From contig JAPLDE010000054.1 of the NCBI GenBank assembly GCA_026391855.1, forward strand, positions 1-35,668: a DNA stretch of 35,668 nucleotides. The letters are read 5' to 3'. The stretch's first letter is position 1. Each line of letters opens with the position of its first letter. Under the pieces are notes generated by a model. It had not been told where the DNA came from. It made no database searches and worked only from the letters and a program-made list of their open reading frames with translations. A program made the position numbers and the translations under genes. Origin of the DNA: Bacteroidota bacterium (GTDB taxonomy: Bacteria; Bacteroidota; Bacteroidia; Bacteroidales; CAIXZF01). Shown here piece after piece: positions 32,753-35,668 of the stretch.

Positions 32753-33826
32753 TCACTGAAGAATCAGTTTGCCGGTGAGGGGAAGAGAATGGCCGTTTGA
32801 TTCAGAGGTTATAAAATATACTCCGGCAGGCAGGGTATTCAGGTTGATTATCAGGGCGTTGCTATCGAGTTTATCTTCTGAAAAAACCCGTATTCCGGTA
32901 AGTGTTCTGACAAATATCCGGCATGGAATATTGGTGTAATTCGCCGGGAAACTGACCTGGCAGCTGGCATGAGCGGGATTGGGGTAAACGATCAGCTTTT
33001 CCGCTGCATTCTCCTGCTCCTTTATGCCGGCTCCGGGACCCCAGATATCAACAGCCCACTGGGGGTTGTCAATAAAAGGGTTACGATTTCCCTGGATGAG
33101 AAAAACCGCATCGTTTCGATCGGTTTCTTTCTGGGAAACTGGATCCTGGGTATTCCATTGTAACATCATGGTCTGGGCCCAGGGTTCAAGCTGAGAACCG
33201 TTGGTCATGTCGCTTCCGGGCCATCCGGCATCCTGGGTGTAATATCTTACCGACATGTAGAAATACGTCCTGGCAAAGTCGCCTTTGAAGGAATCGAGCG
33301 GTTCAAAAACGGTCCCTGTATATCCCGGGAAAGAGCAGTTACCCAGTTTGCTGCCGTTTTGCGAAGTCCAGGTGGCGTTTGTCACCTCTCCCAGCGGGAA
33401 ATTGGACCTTTTATTGTTTACATAGCCATCGGTAGGGTAAATGTGAAAAAGATCCGTGTTCATAGGGGCGATATCCCCGAACCAGCTTACCGGCCAGGAA
33501 TGTTCACGGTTATAACAGTCACCCTCCTGGGTATAGCCGCCGCACTGATCGGTGATAAAAGTAAATTCATAGGGAGGAGTACCTCCGGGCACGTCGGAAT
33601 AGGGATCCCATACTTTATTATCGGGCTTTTTGTCGGTTTGCTGGAAATAATTCCAGATCGAGCTGTAAGAAACAACAGTTTGGTTATCAATGATATTATG
33701 CAAAGCGAGCTCTAAGGACTGCCCGTACAAACCAGACGCATCGTTGTAATATCCCGGTGGAATCTGGGAATAAGAGAGCTGGAAAACCGCACAAACCGAA
33801 ACCAGCGTGGTTATAACAAATTTCAT
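32753..33826 (-). CDS. Secreted endonuclease I with T9SS sorting domain
   Basis: About 357 residues from the ATG at 33826, which has a good signal peptide (MKFVITTLVSVCAVFQLSYS) and a -7 box 18 nt upstream; an ORF extension to 33916 is not used. The body is an endonuclease I (EndA/NucM) domain: CYNREHSWPVSWFGD holds the conserved His of the beta-beta-alpha-metal fold, followed by TDLFHIYPTDGYVNNKRSN, YFYMSVRYY and GNRNPFIDNPQWA. The T9SS type A domain is LIVYPNPAHASCQVSF to LTGKLILQ. The enzyme should cut DNA non-specifically outside the cell or on its surface, probably for nutrient use. The neighbouring PAP2 gene is divergent. Confidence 0.9.
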   Translation of the reverse strand: MKFVITTLVSVCAVFQLSYSQIPPGYYNDASGLYGQSLELALHNIIDNQTVVSYSSIWNYFQQTDKKPDNKVWDPYSDVPGGTPPYEFTFITDQCGGYTQEGDCYNREHSWPVSWFGDIAPMNTDLFHIYPTDGYVNNKRSNFPLGEVTNATWTSQNGSKLGNCSFPGYTGTVFEPLDSFKGDFARTYFYMSVRYYTQDAGWPGSDMTNGSQLEPWAQTMMLQWNTQDPVSQKETDRNDAVFLIQGNRNPFIDNPQWAVDIWGPGAGIKEQENAAEKLIVYPNPAHASCQVSFPANYTNIPCRIFVRTLTGIRVFSEDKLDSNALIINLNTLPAGVYFITSESNGHSLPLTGKLILQ

Positions 33827-33843
33827 AAAATATTGATTTTTTG

Positions 33844-33851
33844 CAAAGATA
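33844..33851 (-). promoter_or_regulatory. -7 box of the endonuclease I gene
   Basis: TATCTTTG on the minus strand matches TAnnTTTG perfectly and lies 18 nt before the ATG at 33826, supporting that start. No clear -33 box is seen. Confidence 0.5.
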
Positions 33852-33915
33852 ATGAGGATTTTAGCATGAATGGAGAATGGTAAATATCTGATACCGGTTA
33901 TGTAATAATTTTCCA

Positions 33916-33923
33916 TACTTTTG
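33916..33923 (+). promoter_or_regulatory. -7 box of the PAP2 gene
   Basis: TACTTTTG matches TAnnTTTG perfectly. The ATG at 33934 is only 11 nt further, so the message would be nearly leaderless if this box is used. It lies back to back with the endonuclease promoter. Confidence 0.4.
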
Positions 33924-33933
33924 GCTTACACCC

Positions 33934-34650
33934 ATGAAGACCCTCCGGTATTATTTTATCCCCCTCTGCATTTACTGGGTTTCCCTGTTTATTCTGGTAT
34001 GGGGATGGGGGTATAAGGATAGCTTTCTGATCCTCAATAGATTACATGCAGATTTTTTAGATGTTCCCATTTATCTGATCACCTGCCTGGGTGATTCATT
34101 GTTTGCCGCATCCCTGGCTGTGCTGCTATTTCCCAAACGGCTCAACATGCTGTTCCCCCTGATCATTTCTGTTATTCTCACCGGAATACTCGCCCAATTC
34201 CTGAAGCAGGTATTTTTCGATGACTGGGACCGTCCGTTGAAGGTGTTTGAGAACATGGCTGTTGTGCATACAGTGGGGAATTATCGGCTTTTCCAGCATT
34301 CCTTTCCTTCGGGGCATAGCGTTACCGTTGGCACTGTGTTTACTGTACTTGCCTGGTATATCAGGGAAAAAAGAGGATACCTAGTGTTATTCAGTTTGCT
34401 GTCCATCCTGGTTTCCTATACCCGCGTCTATACCGGCGCTCATTTTCCGGGTGATGTACTGGCAGGGAGTATTCTGGGAACTTTACTGACTATGGTAATT
34501 GTTTATTATTCAGCATGTTATATTGATGTTTGGATAACCAAAATGAAAACGTCGGTTAAAAAAATCCTTTCTGTTATCCTTTTGATTCTGGCCGGGTTGG
34601 GATTTGTTGTTTCAGTTTATGGCTTTTATTGGTCCTTTTTATTAATATAA
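33934..34650 (+). CDS. PAP2-family membrane phosphatase
   Basis: A 238-residue membrane protein with about six hydrophobic segments and the three PAP2 signature motifs: K91 to R100-P101 in LKQVFFDDWDRPL, F-P-S-G-H-S at ~124-129 (the general-acid His), and R164...H170...D174 in YTRVYTGAHFPGDV (the nucleophile His). Such enzymes dephosphorylate lipid phosphates: undecaprenyl pyrophosphate in cell-wall recycling, lipid A or phosphatidic acid. Which substrate applies here cannot be told. The fold is complete, with a further C-terminal transmembrane pair (~215-238). It is alone on the plus strand, divergent from the endonuclease gene. Confidence 0.9.
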   Translation: MKTLRYYFIPLCIYWVSLFILVWGWGYKDSFLILNRLHADFLDVPIYLITCLGDSLFAASLAVLLFPKRLNMLFPLIISVILTGILAQFLKQVFFDDWDRPLKVFENMAVVHTVGNYRLFQHSFPSGHSVTVGTVFTVLAWYIREKRGYLVLFSLLSILVSYTRVYTGAHFPGDVLAGSILGTLLTMVIVYYSACYIDVWITKMKTSVKKILSVILLILAGLGFVVSVYGFYWSFLLI

Positions 34651-34659
34651 TGATAATTA

Positions 34660-34676
34660 GGCTCTTATTGTGAGCC
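34660..34676 (+). terminator. Weak stem-loop after the PAP2 gene
   Basis: GGCTC and GAGCC pair across a 7-nt loop, 10 nt after the stop codon. The 5-bp stem and the lack of a U-run make it a weak candidate. Confidence 0.25.
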
Positions 34677-34700
34677 GTTATCACTAAAATTCACTTTGTT

Positions 34701-35668
34701 ATGAAGGCAGCTTTTATTCCCATGCTATGTATATTGACCCTGGATATTCAGGCGCAAAGTCCCGGCACATTGGATACTTCGTTTAATGGAAATGGTATGG
34801 TAATTTTGCAACCCGGGCTTATAACCAACAATGTTTATGATATGGCCGTAACCGCTGATCAGCGGATACTCCTCTGTGGTGTCACAAGCCTTACGGGAGA
34901 TTATAGTTCAGATATTGCTGTCGGACGTCTTAATCAGGATGGGAGTATTGATAGTACTTTCGGTATCAACGGCTGGTATAAAAAGGACTTTTTCGGTCTC
35001 AACGATTTCGCTAACACCATGTACATCTTACCGGATCACAGGATACTGGTCGGAGGCGCAGTGTCTGTTACTGTTTCAAATGTGGCATTCATGATTATGC
35101 GACTAACGGAGGATGGACAAACAGACACTTCTTTCGGTAATGGCCTGGGTTATGTGATCACTGATATTAATACCGAAAGAGATTATATTAATGATATAAC
35201 AGTTCAGCCGGATGGCAAGATTGTGGTGGCAGGGCGTACTCAGAAACCCGGTACTAATTTTGAACGGGGAGCCTTGGTCCGCCTATATGCGAATGGAGAT
35301 ATGGATAGTACTTTCAGCCAGGATGGAATGGTGATCTTTCATCTATTCACGGAATCAACCACTGTTTTATACGCTGTCGAGATATTGCCTGACGGAAAGA
35401 TTATTGCGGCAGGTTATTCCGGGGACATTATTTCCCTCTACAGAATGTTGGTTGTCCGCTTTCTGTCAAACGGTGTGGTTGATACTGCATTCGGTGTTAA
35501 TGGCTATTATCTGGGGCCCCAGGGGGTGATTGAAAGAGCCTGCGATATGATCTTTCAACCACCAAACAGAATCATTGCTGCCGGTTACCATTTGAATGCA
35601 GGAATGACTCAGTTTCTCCTGCTGGGTCTCGATACGACGGGAGTTCCGGATCCGGGTTTCGGAGTCAA
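34701..35668 (+). CDS. Secreted delta-60 repeat protein, 5' part only (runs off the window)
   Basis: The frame starts at ATG 34701 and is open to the window edge (322 codons). A short signal peptide (MKAAFIPMLCILTLDIQAQS) is followed by repeated units of about 55-60 residues of the delta-60 type: LDTSFNGNGMVILQPG, IDSTFGINGWYKKDF, TDTSFGNGLGYVITD, MDSTFSQDGMVIFHL, VDTAFGVNGYYLGP. Each begins with D-T/S-x-F-G and is followed by a Q-P-D-G-K-I-V-V-A-G-type strand (for example VQPDGKIVVAG, LPDGKIIAAGY). These form a beta-propeller-like surface protein; the repeats are common in Bacteroidota and Myxococcota secreted proteins and usually end in a T9SS sorting domain, which would be beyond the window. 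The function is unknown. Confidence 0.85.
   Translation, partial: MKAAFIPMLCILTLDIQAQSPGTLDTSFNGNGMVILQPGLITNNVYDMAVTADQRILLCGVTSLTGDYSSDIAVGRLNQDGSIDSTFGINGWYKKDFFGLNDFANTMYILPDHRILVGGAVSVTVSNVAFMIMRLTEDGQTDTSFGNGLGYVITDINTERDYINDITVQPDGKIVVAGRTQKPGTNFERGALVRLYANGDMDSTFSQDGMVIFHLFTESTTVLYAVEILPDGKIIAAGYSGDIISLYRMLVVRFLSNGVVDTAFGVNGYYLGPQGVIERACDMIFQPPNRIIAAGYHLNAGMTQFLLLGLDTTGVPDPGFGV

Noticed and set aside
33827..33916. Extended N-terminus of the endonuclease from 33916
   Set aside because: The extension would place 30 residues before a good signal peptide and would cover the -7 box at 33844-33851.

Overview
The window comes from a member of the Bacteroidota, probably an anaerobic Bacteroidales-type lineage. 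The evidence is at least six proteins or fragments ending in a type IX secretion (T9SS) type A sorting domain, a DUF6261 protein, a FISUMP-domain protein, an AAA/DUF4143 ATPase, a M64 metallopeptidase, and promoters of the Bacteroidota type (TTTG or ATTG, 19-20 nt, then TAnnTTTG). I see no tRNA, rRNA, transposase, integrase or CRISPR array.

Layout. Bases 1-9066 (all minus strand): the 5' end of a propeller-type sensor gene, a 2157-residue secreted C10 (streptopain-like) peptidase with dockerin-like, cohesin-like and T9SS sorting modules, a LuxR-type response regulator, and a DUF6261 protein. The regulator gene and the peptidase gene have matching promoters: a 20-bp dyad whose edge supplies the -33 box, a 20-nt spacer, then the -7 box. 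This suggests that the regulator controls both genes.

Bases 9100-14450: a more AT-rich block holding a T9SS protein and a long beta-helix surface protein. The beta-helix gene is split by a frameshift. Near its start it carries a run of 17 G (C on the coding strand) that puts the only upstream ATG out of frame by one base, so it is a candidate phase-variable gene. The block is flanked by two diverged copies of an unnamed repeat that shares a conserved reading frame.

Bases 14450-20110: a decayed T9SS tail, a FISUMP/dockerin surface protein, an 11-unit 25-bp tandem array, and a secreted GH38-type alpha-mannosidase whose 3' part is interrupted by a 12-unit 9-bp minisatellite and then a frameshift.

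Bases 20110-25544: a toxin-antitoxin remnant (RelE/ParE toxin broken, antitoxin intact), a lipoprotein M64 peptidase, a T9SS gene fragment, a HEPN/MNT pair lying between two copies of a hairpin element, and an AAA/DUF4143 ATPase.

Bases 25545-35668: an outer-membrane beta-barrel protein, a yebC gene with an apparent internal deletion, a heptamer array, two paralogous beta-helix/cadherin-like T9SS proteins, a secreted endonuclease I, a PAP2 phosphatase, and the start of a delta-60 repeat protein.

Overall this is a surface/secretome region with many simple sequence repeats and several broken genes. Repeats inside coding regions have 9-bp units, while the others have units of 6, 7, 8 or 25 bp. 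Whether the frameshifts are real or assembly errors cannot be settled from one sequence; read-level data would decide. The strongest candidates for undescribed biology are the poly-C switch, the shared regulator/peptidase promoter, and the hairpin element pair around the HEPN/MNT module.
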